Notes under the pieces: generated by a model
Databases searched by the model: none
Told to the model about the DNA's origin: nothing
Seen by the model: only the letters and a program-made list of their open reading frames with translations
In this document: in pieces, positions 53,320 to 62,415 of the stretch
Layout: each line of letters opens with the position of its first letter
Position numbering within the stretch: position 1 is the first letter of the stretch
Position numbers and translations under genes: made by a program
Assembly: GCA_040365065.1 (NCBI GenBank)
Contig: BAABNI010000006.1
Location: 62,001-126,000 of the forward strand
Length of the DNA: 64,000 nt
Origin: Pelagadaptatus aseana
GTDB lineage: Bacteria > Pseudomonadota > Gammaproteobacteria > Pseudomonadales > Cellvibrionaceae
Direction of reading: 5' to 3'

Positions 53320-54219
53320 CTAGTCCAACTTTTTAATGTCACGATCCTGCCAAAACAGCCCCAACAGCATGCCTGACAACAAACCGACAGTATGAGCCGC
53401 ATTGGCAATACTGCCATCGATAAACAGATTGATAGCGCCGGTTAAACCAATGACCAGCCACACCAACAGAAATCCAATGATGCCCGGGGGCAATCGCATC
53501 GGTGAATTGGGATTGCGCATCTGGATAACCCAGATAAAGCCCATCAAACCGTATAACACCCCTGACAGACCGCCGAACAGCGAAGGACCAGACCAGTAAT
53601 ACTGACCAAGATTGCTGAAGATTCCGGTAATCAGCACCACGCTCATCAATGTCACAGGGCTACGAAACCGCTCAATCCGGCGACCAAACTCCCAAACCCA
53701 CAAACTATTAAAGGCCGCATGAAGCACACCGAAATGCAAAAAAATTGGCGTAATCAAACGCCAGTACTCGGCGCGATCCAGGGTGTCCTGCAGGGTTCCC
53801 CAGTAAGCTCGGCCGCCTTCCAGTAGAATTGGCTGCATGGTAAACCAGCCTATCGCACGATACTCACGGTCAAATTCAACCAGCAAAAACCCGCAAATTC
53901 CCAAAAAAATGGTCAATAAAGTCACCGGGTAATGGCTGATGCCAGATAAAAGTTTGAGACCGAGACGCGAAAAGAAATTGGAGACTTCAACCTGCTCCTG
54001 CTGAAAATCGGTGGTGTAATGCAGGTCATCGATACCTGCTTGCTCAACCTTTGCCAGCCACTGACTGACAGCTTCAACCTGCTCTTGCTGAGCGACCCAG
54101 AGACACTGATTGCCTTTTTCTTCCGTAACCCGACACATCACTCCATGGCGTTGCAGATGTACCAGCAGGCCGGAGAGATCCTTTGACAAGGGAAAGCTTT
54201 TAACCCGAAACCAACTCAA
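53320..54219 (-). CDS. Rhomboid-family intramembrane serine protease (GlpG-like)
   Basis: Cleaves membrane proteins within the lipid bilayer. The N-terminal 75 residues resemble the cytoplasmic GlpG domain; six or so membrane helices follow from residue 96. Catalytic Ser219 is in FGGLSGVLYG, catalytic His276 in ANAAHTVGLLSG, and the oxyanion-side His162 and Asn171 in LHFGVLHAAFNS. 299 residues. The start codon is TTG 54219; no better start keeps the N-terminal domain. Confidence 0.93.
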   Translation of the reverse strand: MSWFRVKSFPLSKDLSGLLVHLQRHGVMCRVTEEKGNQCLWVAQQEQVEAVSQWLAKVEQAGIDDLHYTTDFQQEQVEVSNFFSRLGLKLLSGISHYPVTLLTIFLGICGFLLVEFDREYRAIGWFTMQPILLEGGRAYWGTLQDTLDRAEYWRLITPIFLHFGVLHAAFNSLWVWEFGRRIERFRSPVTLMSVVLITGIFSNLGQYYWSGPSLFGGLSGVLYGLMGFIWVIQMRNPNSPMRLPPGIIGFLLVWLVIGLTGAINLFIDGSIANAAHTVGLLSGMLLGLFWQDRDIKKLD

Positions 54220-54249
54220 AATAGTTTTACCTGTCCACAGCCAACCAAT

Positions 54250-55242
54250 TTATAAATCAAGGAGCTCTGCCTCATTGTTCTGCGGGTCGACATAGACCCA
54301 TTTGAAATTGTCTTCCTTGAGGCTGGTTTCGCCATCAAAACAATAAGCGGTCAACCGACCAAAATTCACCGCACTGTAATCAAGACAGGCAATGTTGTGG
54401 AGCAGCGGTTTGGGGCGTCCTTTAAGCCAGTAGTGGCCAAAAAACACGGGAGGATCGTTGGGGTCGTAATGAACCAGACTCGATTTTTCATCCACCGCGA
54501 TGGGATGCTCAGCCAGATCATAAGGCAGTGGATCGGGCTGAAACACGACATCGCCATAGGTTTTCGGGCTCTCTGACCAGAATTTGGTACGAAAAAAACG
54601 CCTGATAAAACCGTCTTTACTTTTTACCTTAAGCCCCTCTGGTAACGGCATACTGGTTCCTCTGGTGAGGCGGTCCACCACCTGGTGCTCCAGACTGTCG
54701 CGTTGCCTGGCGGCAGCCAGAAACTCCTCGGTAAGATAACTGGTGTGGTAGCGCTGTTGATACTGTTCAATCAATTCCGCATCCCAACAGGCATGAACCG
54801 CACGGAATCCCTCACCTTCCCAAAATAAAGCCAAGCCCTCAAACCATTGCGTGAACTCCTGCCACTCATCCGGGTAATCCCGAAATTGCTCAAGCGTAGC
54901 CTGCATTAATTTGTACATACGAGGGTGCAGCGCATCCTGATCACCACTGCGCAGATACTTATCCAGCTCCTGCTTCATCCAGATGGCATTGAACTCATGA
55001 TTACCCACGATCACTCTGGCGTGGCCAGCTTGCTCCATGGCTCTGACCAGGTGCAGGGTTTCCCTGATTTTCGGGCCGCGGTCAATCAGGTCACCAAGGA
55101 AAATGGCTATCCTTTGCGGATGAGCGTAGGCCCCCTGCTGTTCACGATAACCCAGGCGTTGCAGCAGGCGAACCAGAGCATCGTGACAACCGTGGATGTC
55201 ACCAAAAATATCGAACCCTGTGTTGCCCTCTGAATTATTCAC
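54250..55242 (-). CDS. Metallophosphoesterase (PPP-like phosphatase)
   Basis: 330 residues. Calcineurin-like metal motifs: GDIHG (14-18), GDLIDRGPKIRE, and GNHEFNAIWM, followed by a C-terminal HYDPNDPPVFFGHYWLKG where the last His ligands lie. Related to ApaH/PrpE-type phosphatases, but the substrate is unknown. GTG start, 12 bp after the nadK stop. Confidence 0.9.
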   Translation of the reverse strand: MNNSEGNTGFDIFGDIHGCHDALVRLLQRLGYREQQGAYAHPQRIAIFLGDLIDRGPKIRETLHLVRAMEQAGHARVIVGNHEFNAIWMKQELDKYLRSGDQDALHPRMYKLMQATLEQFRDYPDEWQEFTQWFEGLALFWEGEGFRAVHACWDAELIEQYQQRYHTSYLTEEFLAAARQRDSLEHQVVDRLTRGTSMPLPEGLKVKSKDGFIRRFFRTKFWSESPKTYGDVVFQPDPLPYDLAEHPIAVDEKSSLVHYDPNDPPVFFGHYWLKGRPKPLLHNIACLDYSAVNFGRLTAYCFDGETSLKEDNFKWVYVDPQNNEAELLDL

Positions 55243-55254
55243 CGCTCGACTCCG

Positions 55255-56139
55255 TCAGTCACCCAAATGACTGCCCCACCCCAGCTTGGTGCGACAGGTT
55301 TCGTAGAAGTTGTGATTCAGCGGATGAATCAGATTCAGTTTATGTGGCTTCTTGTGTATGTAGATTTCGTCGCCGGGATTGGTAACCACGTGAGTTTGAC
55401 CATCAAATGTCACATGGGGATAGGCCACATTATGTTCGCCCACAATGATGCGTATTTCACTGCTGCCATCAATCACGATCGGTCTGCTGCTGAGTGTGTG
55501 CGGGTGCATGGGCACGATAACGATTGCATCCAATTTCGGATGCATAATGGGTCCACCACCGCTGAGAGCATAGGCGGTTGACCCAGTCGGGGTAGAAATA
55601 ATCAAGCCATCCGAGCGCTGACTGTAGACAAACTGGCCATCAATGTAGAGCTCAAATTCGATCATGCGGACAAACTTACCCGGGTGGATTACCACATCAT
55701 TCAGGGCATCCCCACCACCGAGCAAAGCGGTTTTGCGCATCACGGAGGTTTCCAGCAGAAAGCGGGACTCCATCATGTACTTACCCTGTAAAACCTCTTC
55801 GACCTTGCTTTCAATGTCGTCGGGTTTAATGTCGGTCAGAAATCCCAGGCGGCCACGGTTAACCCCCAGTAGCGGTACATTGTATTTGGCCAGAGATCTG
55901 GCCGCCCCCAACAGGCTGCCATCACCACCAACGACAATCACCAGATCACAGGATTTACCCAATTCCTCATTGCTGCAGACTCTGAGGGTATGCCCCGGAA
56001 GACTCTCTGCGGTGCCATCTTCAAGGATCACTTCGACACCTGCCCCCTGAAGATAGCGGATCAGACGTTTCAGGCTGTAGAGCGCTTGTTCGCTGCTACC
56101 CTGACGCCCTACCAAACCAATGATTTTAAACTCGGACAT
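55255..56139 (-). CDS. nadK: NAD kinase
   Basis: Phosphorylates NAD to NADP. The signature GGDGS (residues 71-75) is followed by GAARSL. The second conserved loop contains GVNRGRLGFLTDI, and then DGLIISTPTGSTAYALSGGG. 294 residues. First gene of a minus-strand series nadK, metallophosphoesterase, rhomboid, DUF1315, DUF2797 with 2-30 bp gaps. Divergent from the DUF1853 gene. Confidence 0.97.
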   Translation of the reverse strand: MSEFKIIGLVGRQGSSEQALYSLKRLIRYLQGAGVEVILEDGTAESLPGHTLRVCSNEELGKSCDLVIVVGGDGSLLGAARSLAKYNVPLLGVNRGRLGFLTDIKPDDIESKVEEVLQGKYMMESRFLLETSVMRKTALLGGGDALNDVVIHPGKFVRMIEFELYIDGQFVYSQRSDGLIISTPTGSTAYALSGGGPIMHPKLDAIVIVPMHPHTLSSRPIVIDGSSEIRIIVGEHNVAYPHVTFDGQTHVVTNPGDEIYIHKKPHKLNLIHPLNHNFYETCRTKLGWGSHLGD

Positions 56140-56204
56140 AGACAGGTATCTTAAATAAATAAAGGATCCCTATTATACAAATCCCTTTCATTGATGGGCA
56201 CCCA

Positions 56205-57206
56205 ATGACCGAATTATTCCGCAATCCTCTAGTTCCTGCTCTGGCACGAACCCTATCATGGTGCCTGCAATCACCGGATCTGGTTAATCCTCTGGCGTTA
56301 AACGCCGGCATCGAGGCAAATGGTTCCGGATTTGACTGTCAGGACATAGCGCCACACTTGCAGTCATGGCTTGATCGTATGGACAAACAGACGAGCTGCA
56401 GAACGTCCCCGGCACCATCCATTGAACAATGGCAAGCCGCTTGCCACTCCAAACGCCTCGGCCACCAATTCGAACGCTACTGGCATTATTACTGGCGTTA
56501 TATCGCCGCACAGCCAAACCCCGCTGACTGGTTGTTCAATCAACAGATTAACGATAACGGCACCACGCTGGGTGAGATCGATGCACTGAATTTTGACGCC
56601 AACACCGATGAGCTGCATCACTACGAACTGGCGATCAAGTTTTACCTCGGTTACAACGCTCCGGATTCATCCACCCTGTGGCTGGGGCCCAATTGCAGAG
56701 ACCGTCTGGATTTAAAACTGAGCCAGATGTGCCACAAACAGCTGACACTTCTGGAGCGGCACCCACAAGCCATTCCCGGGCAATGGCCCGCAACAGACAT
56801 TGTGAAACACTTGCTGGTAAAAGGCTGGTTGTTTTACCCATTCAAACAACCGCTCGCGCCACCAGATTACGCAACAGACTGTCATAACAGAGGCAGCTGG
56901 CTGCATCAGAATCAATTGCGCGAACTTACAGACGACACAGCAACAACACCGCAATGGGTCATACTTCGACGATCGGAATGGCTGGACTGGTTTTTACAGG
57001 CAACAGACCTGCTGCACCAAGAACAAAGAGTGTTGGATAGCGTTGAGCTCCGCGCTGAAATCAACCGACTTTTCGAAACCGAAAAACAGTATTGTATGGT
57101 CATTCAATGCCAGGCCTGTTCGGCAGACCCGAATTATGTTGAGGAAGCCCACCGCTATATGGTGGTCGGCAATAACTGGCCGGAAAGTCTACCCAGCCCT
57201 AGCTGA
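56205..57206 (+). CDS. DUF1853-family protein, possibly nuclease-like
   Basis: 333 residues; function unknown. A conserved core LGHQFERYWHYY (E90), then TTLGEIDALNF (D126) and HHYELAIKFYLG (E141, K145) has the order and spacing of a PD-(D/E)XK nuclease core, with an unusual E-x3-K in the last strand. The rest is mostly helical. Its 3' end overlaps the convergent cNMP-rhodanese gene by 8 bp. Confidence 0.8.
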   Translation: MTELFRNPLVPALARTLSWCLQSPDLVNPLALNAGIEANGSGFDCQDIAPHLQSWLDRMDKQTSCRTSPAPSIEQWQAACHSKRLGHQFERYWHYYWRYIAAQPNPADWLFNQQINDNGTTLGEIDALNFDANTDELHHYELAIKFYLGYNAPDSSTLWLGPNCRDRLDLKLSQMCHKQLTLLERHPQAIPGQWPATDIVKHLLVKGWLFYPFKQPLAPPDYATDCHNRGSWLHQNQLRELTDDTATTPQWVILRRSEWLDWFLQATDLLHQEQRVLDSVELRAEINRLFETEKQYCMVIQCQACSADPNYVEEAHRYMVVGNNWPESLPSPS

Positions 57207-58326
57207 CCGAAGCAATCACCTGACCATCACGAATTACGTAATCCTGTATGGTCACCAGCTCGTGATAAGACTCTCGTGGGATGGCATTGGCTCCGTGCTT
57301 TAAATACAGAGCGCTCACGCCCGCTTCATTGAGCAATTTAGTCGCCGCCCTGCTGCGCCTGCCAGAATCGCAGTAAACCAGAAAACTTTTATCTGCCGGC
57401 AAGATACGTCGTTTCAGGCTCAGCAGATTGAGAGGGATATTAATGGCATCTTGAAGATGCTGACGACTGTATTCCTGCCCGGTTCTGACATCGATCACGA
57501 TAAATTGATGCCGCTGTTGCTGCCATTGGGTCCAGTGCAAGCTAGGTACTCTATCCTCGCGCAGCAGCTCCAGAAAACGCCCTTTTTCCAACAGCATCAA
57601 GACCCCATCGGAGGTCATGGTGACGTTGGCATTTCTCACGGTCTGCTGCACCAGCGCATCTTCGCCAAAGCAACGGCCCGGGCCTATATCAGCAACATGC
57701 TCCCAACTTCCCAAAGCCTCATTGCGGCGCGTCACTTCAGCGGCGCCCTCTTTGATAAAGTAACAGCACTCACCATATTCACCCTGTCGAATAATGACAT
57801 CACCCTTGTAAACCAACTCGGAGCGAATATCTTTGAACAGGCGCCCCATATTGGTGGGAGGCACCTTCAGAAACAGATTGGACCGCAATATGGTATTCAT
57901 CCAATGAGTGTCTTCATCCAGATCCATATTCATCGAAATGTCCGCCAGAAGGTATTCCGCTGTCTGGCTCCAAGTCAGCAATTTATCCAGATAATCACGA
58001 TCAAAACTGATAACCGAACAATCAGCAATCGCCACCAGAGTGTAGGGCCGGGGCTGTTCATCACCCAATGGCGTCAACGTTTGATAGGCTTCGACCGTTT
58101 CCACCTCACCGGAGCCATGACGATACTCCACCGTGCCGTAGAGCAGATAATAGACACGAGTATCAAATTGACCACCGGTGAACAGCGTTTCACCCGCAAA
58201 CAGCCACTGCTGCTCCATGGTTTCGGCCAATGCCTGCAGATGACTGGGTAACATGGCCTGAAGCGGACTCAACATCGATAAAACGTCCGGGCTGACAGCC
58301 CTGGCCTGTTCTGATGAATGACTCAT
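57199..58326 (-). CDS. Tandem cyclic-nucleotide-binding domains fused to rhodanese
   Basis: 375 residues. Two cNMP-binding-type beta-rolls (about 20-135 and 140-265; the second has VYKGDVIIRQGEYGECCYFI and GRCFGEDALVQ). The C-terminal rhodanese domain (275-370) has active-site Cys in YCDSGRRS and the leading QFIVIDVRTGQEYSRQHL. The first roll looks degenerate at the phosphate-binding cassette. No helix-turn-helix, so not a CRP-type regulator. The ATG overlaps the stop of the deaminase-like gene (ATGA). Confidence 0.88.
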   Translation of the reverse strand: MSHSSEQARAVSPDVLSMLSPLQAMLPSHLQALAETMEQQWLFAGETLFTGGQFDTRVYYLLYGTVEYRHGSGEVETVEAYQTLTPLGDEQPRPYTLVAIADCSVISFDRDYLDKLLTWSQTAEYLLADISMNMDLDEDTHWMNTILRSNLFLKVPPTNMGRLFKDIRSELVYKGDVIIRQGEYGECCYFIKEGAAEVTRRNEALGSWEHVADIGPGRCFGEDALVQQTVRNANVTMTSDGVLMLLEKGRFLELLREDRVPSLHWTQWQQQRHQFIVIDVRTGQEYSRQHLQDAINIPLNLLSLKRRILPADKSFLVYCDSGRRSRAATKLLNEAGVSALYLKHGANAIPRESYHELVTIQDYVIRDGQVIASVS

Positions 58327-59351
58327 AAGCTATGGCAAACCCCTTTACTGGTAACTTCCGACTGCTGCTCGAGTGGCGGCAGCTTGGAGAATCCTCGACG
58401 CCCTTGCAGTCCGCCGGTATGAATCGCAACCACACGACTTCCAGCGGGCCAAAACCCCTGTTGCGCCAACTGGAGTATCCCCCACATCATTTTGCCGCTA
58501 TAGACAGGCTCCAGTGGAATGCCCGTGGTGCCCTCAAAATCAACAATGAAGTCCAGCAGCTCGGGACTGGCTTTAGCATAACCTCCACCGTGGTAATCAA
58601 AAGTGATCCGCCACTGCCCTGTTTTTCTGACATCGACACTGTCGGCAATGCGCTGTTCCATTTCCGTCCACTGGCCTTCCCGGTCGCGGTTTGATGGCTT
58701 CAAGACACCAAAACCCAGAAACTTTTCTGCGGCATGACTGGTTTGTACGAGCCCCTGCAGAGTGGTGCCGGTGCCACAGGGTAAACAAACGGTTGCCGGA
58801 CCCGGCATTCCCTGTCGCAGTACCTTCATTAAGGCGGAGCAGTATTCAGCACCTGCTGTACCCCCGCCCCCCTCAGGTATCAAATAAGGTAAATGCAGCG
58901 ATTCAATATAGGCTTTAACAGTCTCTGCCCTCTCCTTGTCACGATACTCCTGATAACCGGCGAACATCAGTTTCATACCCAGCGACTCGCAATCGCTCAG
59001 TGTTGGCGATAACTGCTTTGGCCTGTGCCCCCGAATCACGCCGTGAGTTTCATAGCCTAACGCCTGCCCGGCAGCCGCCAGAGCGTGAAGGTGATTGGAA
59101 TAAGCCCCACCAAAACTGACCAGTGACTGCGCCTTTTGGCGACGCGCCTGCTGCAGATGCCCCCAGAGTTTGTAGAGTTTGTTACCAGAAATCAGTGGAT
59201 GAAGCAGATCATCGCGTTTTATCCAGCAATCAATACCGAGGTCGTTCAAGGGTTTCCAGACAAATTGTTGCAGCGGTTGCTGAGCCGTCAGGCGCTCTAT
59301 ATCGCCACCCAGCCATTTCCTCAACCTCGACGTATCAGGCCAACCGGTCAT
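58323..59351 (-). CDS. PLP-dependent ACC deaminase / D-cysteine desulfhydrase family enzyme
   Basis: Fold type II PLP enzyme. The Lys-bearing motif is LISGNKLYKLWGHL near residue 52, followed by VSFGGAYSNHLHALAAAGQA; the phosphate-binding loop is PCGTGTTLQGLV. Substrate could be 1-aminocyclopropane-1-carboxylate or D-cysteine, which sequence reading cannot decide. A D-cysteine role would fit the rhodanese partner next to it. ATG 59351 overlaps the upstream gene stop (TGATG); a TTG just before is disfavoured. 342 residues. Confidence 0.85.
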   Translation of the reverse strand: MTGWPDTSRLRKWLGGDIERLTAQQPLQQFVWKPLNDLGIDCWIKRDDLLHPLISGNKLYKLWGHLQQARRQKAQSLVSFGGAYSNHLHALAAAGQALGYETHGVIRGHRPKQLSPTLSDCESLGMKLMFAGYQEYRDKERAETVKAYIESLHLPYLIPEGGGGTAGAEYCSALMKVLRQGMPGPATVCLPCGTGTTLQGLVQTSHAAEKFLGFGVLKPSNRDREGQWTEMEQRIADSVDVRKTGQWRITFDYHGGGYAKASPELLDFIVDFEGTTGIPLEPVYSGKMMWGILQLAQQGFWPAGSRVVAIHTGGLQGRRGFSKLPPLEQQSEVTSKGVCHSL

Positions 59352-60634
59352 CAATCCTGCCCCTGACGACCATGGCTTTCACAGCGATCGCTCTCGCCCA
59401 TCAGATAATCTGCAGGGCGCTCGACTCTGGGAATTCGACGACCACAGGGCAGTCCGCCATCGGCAATTGCCTGACAACTGGGGTTGCCATAGTGATGCAA
59501 CCAGCTGCGGTACAAATGCTTATCGACACCACATTTCTCCGCCACATAGGCTTCGCTGTCTTCCATAAACAGGGGGATATCATCCACAGGCAAGGTTAAA
59601 TGACCGTACCCCGGCTGAAATGACACAAAACTGATTGAGGCCTTGTGCAAACGCTCCAGTAACTGGTTGCCACTGTTGGCCAGCAGCTCCTGCTTTTCCT
59701 GCTGCAGCCGTTTCAATTCTTCTTCGAGGCCACTGCATTGGGTCTCCTTGTACATCAAGGAGACCTCTTTGAGCTGCACTTCTTCTTTCAAACTGGCTGT
59801 AGAGGCGTTCACCCGGGCATCAATTTCGGCTTCATAGGCTTTGCGCAGATCCTCCAAACTTTCTTCACCGCTGCTGACAGCGGTAGCCAGCTTATTTTCA
59901 AAATACTCACGCAGCCCCTGAATTTTTCCAGCCTGGCCGTCAATGGTCTGCTTCAGTTCTTCGTTTTTGGCTTGTTCCTGCTGGAGTTGTTGCTCAAGTT
60001 GTTCCCTGTCGGAACGAGCGTCTTTCAAATTCGACTGAAACTTGCTTTTGAGTTTTTGCAGTGCCTGCTCATGACTTTCCAGCATCGCCGACAGGCGCAA
60101 GTGATGCTCCTTTTTCAGCAATTCCAGAGCTTCAGTATTGATGGCCTGAGTCACGCCGGAGGTTACCGCCTGACCTTCCAGAATGGGGATATCATCGGGT
60201 TCCTGTTCGGCCACGAAACCCAACCGGTTATCATTGATGGCATCGCGAATCGCATGAAAGTGGGTGCTCTTGGAGCCCATTTCCGGGTCCCATAGATTGG
60301 GCTGATGCCACTCAATACAACACTGGCTACGACAGGCCAGGCGAATCGCCCCGCTACCCATATCGGGCCCACGGGCAGAGTTCTCAGCCAGTTGTTGCAG
60401 AGGAATATTCCAACGGTGATCGGCAAAACCTTCGGCATCAAAACTGATGGTAAAAAACACCAGTGCTTTAACCTTGAGGGCATCATCAATTTGAACATAC
60501 ACCGCCTTGACCTTGGTCCCGGCCAGCTCCGGCATAGGCGCATAATTGTCGAGAATGGCCTCAAATTCCGAGTAGCGCATTTCCCGCGACAACTTGTCCT
60601 GCTCAAAGATTAAGACTGCAGCCCTATCTTCCAT
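59351..60634 (-). CDS. Uncharacterised coiled-coil protein
   Basis: 427 residues. N-terminal globular part (about 1-165) with WNIPLQQLAENSARGPDMGSG and the Cys pair RLACRSQCCIEWHQP. A long coiled coil runs from about 172 to 330. A C-terminal part has AVEKCGVDKHLYRSWLHHYG-like sequence and Cys residues (CQAIADGGLPCG). Similar proteins are often mislabelled as ParA-like; I see no Walker motif. First gene of an overlapping three-gene operon with the deaminase-like and cNMP-rhodanese genes. Confidence 0.75.
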   Translation of the reverse strand: MEDRAAVLIFEQDKLSREMRYSEFEAILDNYAPMPELAGTKVKAVYVQIDDALKVKALVFFTISFDAEGFADHRWNIPLQQLAENSARGPDMGSGAIRLACRSQCCIEWHQPNLWDPEMGSKSTHFHAIRDAINDNRLGFVAEQEPDDIPILEGQAVTSGVTQAINTEALELLKKEHHLRLSAMLESHEQALQKLKSKFQSNLKDARSDREQLEQQLQQEQAKNEELKQTIDGQAGKIQGLREYFENKLATAVSSGEESLEDLRKAYEAEIDARVNASTASLKEEVQLKEVSLMYKETQCSGLEEELKRLQQEKQELLANSGNQLLERLHKASISFVSFQPGYGHLTLPVDDIPLFMEDSEAYVAEKCGVDKHLYRSWLHHYGNPSCQAIADGGLPCGRRIPRVERPADYLMGESDRCESHGRQGQD

Positions 60635-60976
60635 TTACAAACACCAATATTCCCTTGTTAGTGATTATGCTGACCCTGCCAGCGCTAGTGAATGACACTC
60701 TCAGCTGAACGGCAGCCAAACGACACTCAACTTAATACTATAGTGTCGTCTACTGTGATTATGCCAAGTATTCGGCCAATCATCCTGTGAACTGGCTCAA
60801 ATCCCGGCAAAGCTATACACATTTACCCTGCAACTGTTATGTTTGAAAACCATAACGGTGTACTTGCTCACAACATCTCCGGTTTCTCTCGCCTACATAA
60901 ATTGGACTGGCGATACCATTGGGGATCATTTAACACCATTGGCTACCCTCTGATTTACCGGCAGGTTCGATCCGCT
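60635..60976. other. Divergent 342-bp intergenic region with a 30-bp inverted repeat
   Basis: ACGACACT (60720-60727) and AGTGTCGT (60742-60749) form an 8-14-8 palindrome around an AT-rich centre containing TAATACTATAG, a good place for overlapping promoters. No RNA gene or conserved small ORF is recognised. An in-frame extension of the kinase gene covers 60839-60976, but its sequence does not resemble a sensor N-terminus. Confidence 0.5.
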
Positions 60977-62404
60977 ATGACCCGAGCTATTGTTACCTTT
61001 CTGATTGTACTGACGCTGGCTTTCACCTTTGCTTCAGCCAAAGCCTTTACCAGCGATGAAAGTATCATTTTTGCCGCAATGATCATCGTCCTGTTGGTCA
61101 TTATCATCATTATTTCTCAAATCAGTCGACGCAAGCACAAACGCGGCAGGATCAATCTGCAGTTTACCCAAAAAGAGCTGGAACAAAAGATCATAGAGCG
61201 CACAGAAAAGCTCACCGACGAAATCGCCAAGCAGCAGGCGACCGAGGTGCTGTTAACCGAAACCCAGGAATACCTCAATAGCATCATCAACTCCATGCCA
61301 TCGATCCTGATTGGCGTTACCGCCGATGGCACCATCACCCACTGGAACAGCGCCGCACACCATGCTACCGATATCACAGCTTATCAGGCCCTGACCCGTA
61401 ATCTGTTCGACATTTACCCGGACATACCTGTCACCCAGGACATGATTACCACCACCATCGATCAGGGAACTCCCCGGCTTACCGAGAACATTCAGTCTGG
61501 CAGTGGCAGCAATGCCCTGCACACAGACCTGACCATTTACCCACTGGTTTCCGCCAATCGCCCCGGAGCGGTGATCCGTCTCGACGATGTCACCAAGCGG
61601 GTGCGCATGGAAAATATGATGATACAAAATGAAAAGATGCTGTCACTGGGCGAGCTGGCGGCGGGCATGGCGCACGAAATCAATAATCCGCTCAGTGCCA
61701 TCATCAACAGCATTCAGAATATCCAACGCCGTACTACCCCTGAACTGCCCAAAAACCATCAGGTCGCACAATCTCTCGGCATTGAGGTGGAACAGATTCA
61801 CGCCTATTTGAGCCAGCGGGAAGTCTTCAAGTTTCTCGACAATATCCGTGAAGCTGGTGATCGCTCGGCCAAAATTGTGACCAATATGCTGGAGTTTTCA
61901 CGCAACAGCACTCAGGACCATGAACCGGTCGATTTAGAAGAATTACTGGAACACGCTCTGTTGCTCGCCAATAACTCATTCCAGTTGAAAACTCAGGATG
62001 GCGGCACCCAGCTGGCCCTGCAAAAGGAATATGAGACGGATTTACCCAAGGTTCCCTGCGCGGCCACCGAGATTCAGCAGGTGATCCTCAATTTGCTCCG
62101 CAATGCCTGTCAGTGCTTTATCACCACGGGAGCCAAAGCCGATGAACCGCCCAAGATTACCCTGCGACTCTACCGGTGGGATGAGCATGTCTGTCTGGAA
62201 ATCGAGGATAACGGCCCCGGAATGGAAGAACCGGTCAGCCGCCATGTGTTTGAACCCTTCTATACCACCAAGGAGGTCGGCCAGGGCACGGGACTGGGAT
62301 TGTCAGTCAGTTATTTTATTGTCACAGAGCACCATGAGGGCACCATTGAAGTTGAATCAACCCCCGGCAAGGGCTCCAACTTCATCATTACCTTGCCGCT
62401 GTGA
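60977..62404 (+). CDS. PAS-containing sensor histidine kinase
   Basis: From ATG 60977 the protein has two membrane helices (about 4-20 and 28-47), a coiled coil (55-95), a PAS domain (about 96-205: NSIINSMPSILIGVTADGTI), then HisKA with phospho-acceptor His233 in GMAHEINNPLSAIINS and HATPase_c (LNLLRNACQCF, ENDGPGM-like DNGPGM, GTGLGLSVSYFI). NtrB/AtoS-type layout. The frame is open to ATG 60839, which would add 46 residues. Neither start has a strong ribosome-binding site. No response regulator gene is adjacent. Confidence 0.88.
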   Translation: MTRAIVTFLIVLTLAFTFASAKAFTSDESIIFAAMIIVLLVIIIIISQISRRKHKRGRINLQFTQKELEQKIIERTEKLTDEIAKQQATEVLLTETQEYLNSIINSMPSILIGVTADGTITHWNSAAHHATDITAYQALTRNLFDIYPDIPVTQDMITTTIDQGTPRLTENIQSGSGSNALHTDLTIYPLVSANRPGAVIRLDDVTKRVRMENMMIQNEKMLSLGELAAGMAHEINNPLSAIINSIQNIQRRTTPELPKNHQVAQSLGIEVEQIHAYLSQREVFKFLDNIREAGDRSAKIVTNMLEFSRNSTQDHEPVDLEELLEHALLLANNSFQLKTQDGGTQLALQKEYETDLPKVPCAATEIQQVILNLLRNACQCFITTGAKADEPPKITLRLYRWDEHVCLEIEDNGPGMEEPVSRHVFEPFYTTKEVGQGTGLGLSVSYFIVTEHHEGTIEVESTPGKGSNFIITLPL

Positions 62405-62415
62405 TCAATAGAGAA

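Noticed and set aside
59351..60634. ParA/SMC-type ATPase identity for the coiled-coil protein
   Set aside because: No Walker A or B motif in the globular ends.
60839..60976. 46-residue N-terminal extension of the PAS kinase
   Set aside because: No ribosome-binding site and no sensor or membrane pattern; kept only as an alternative start.
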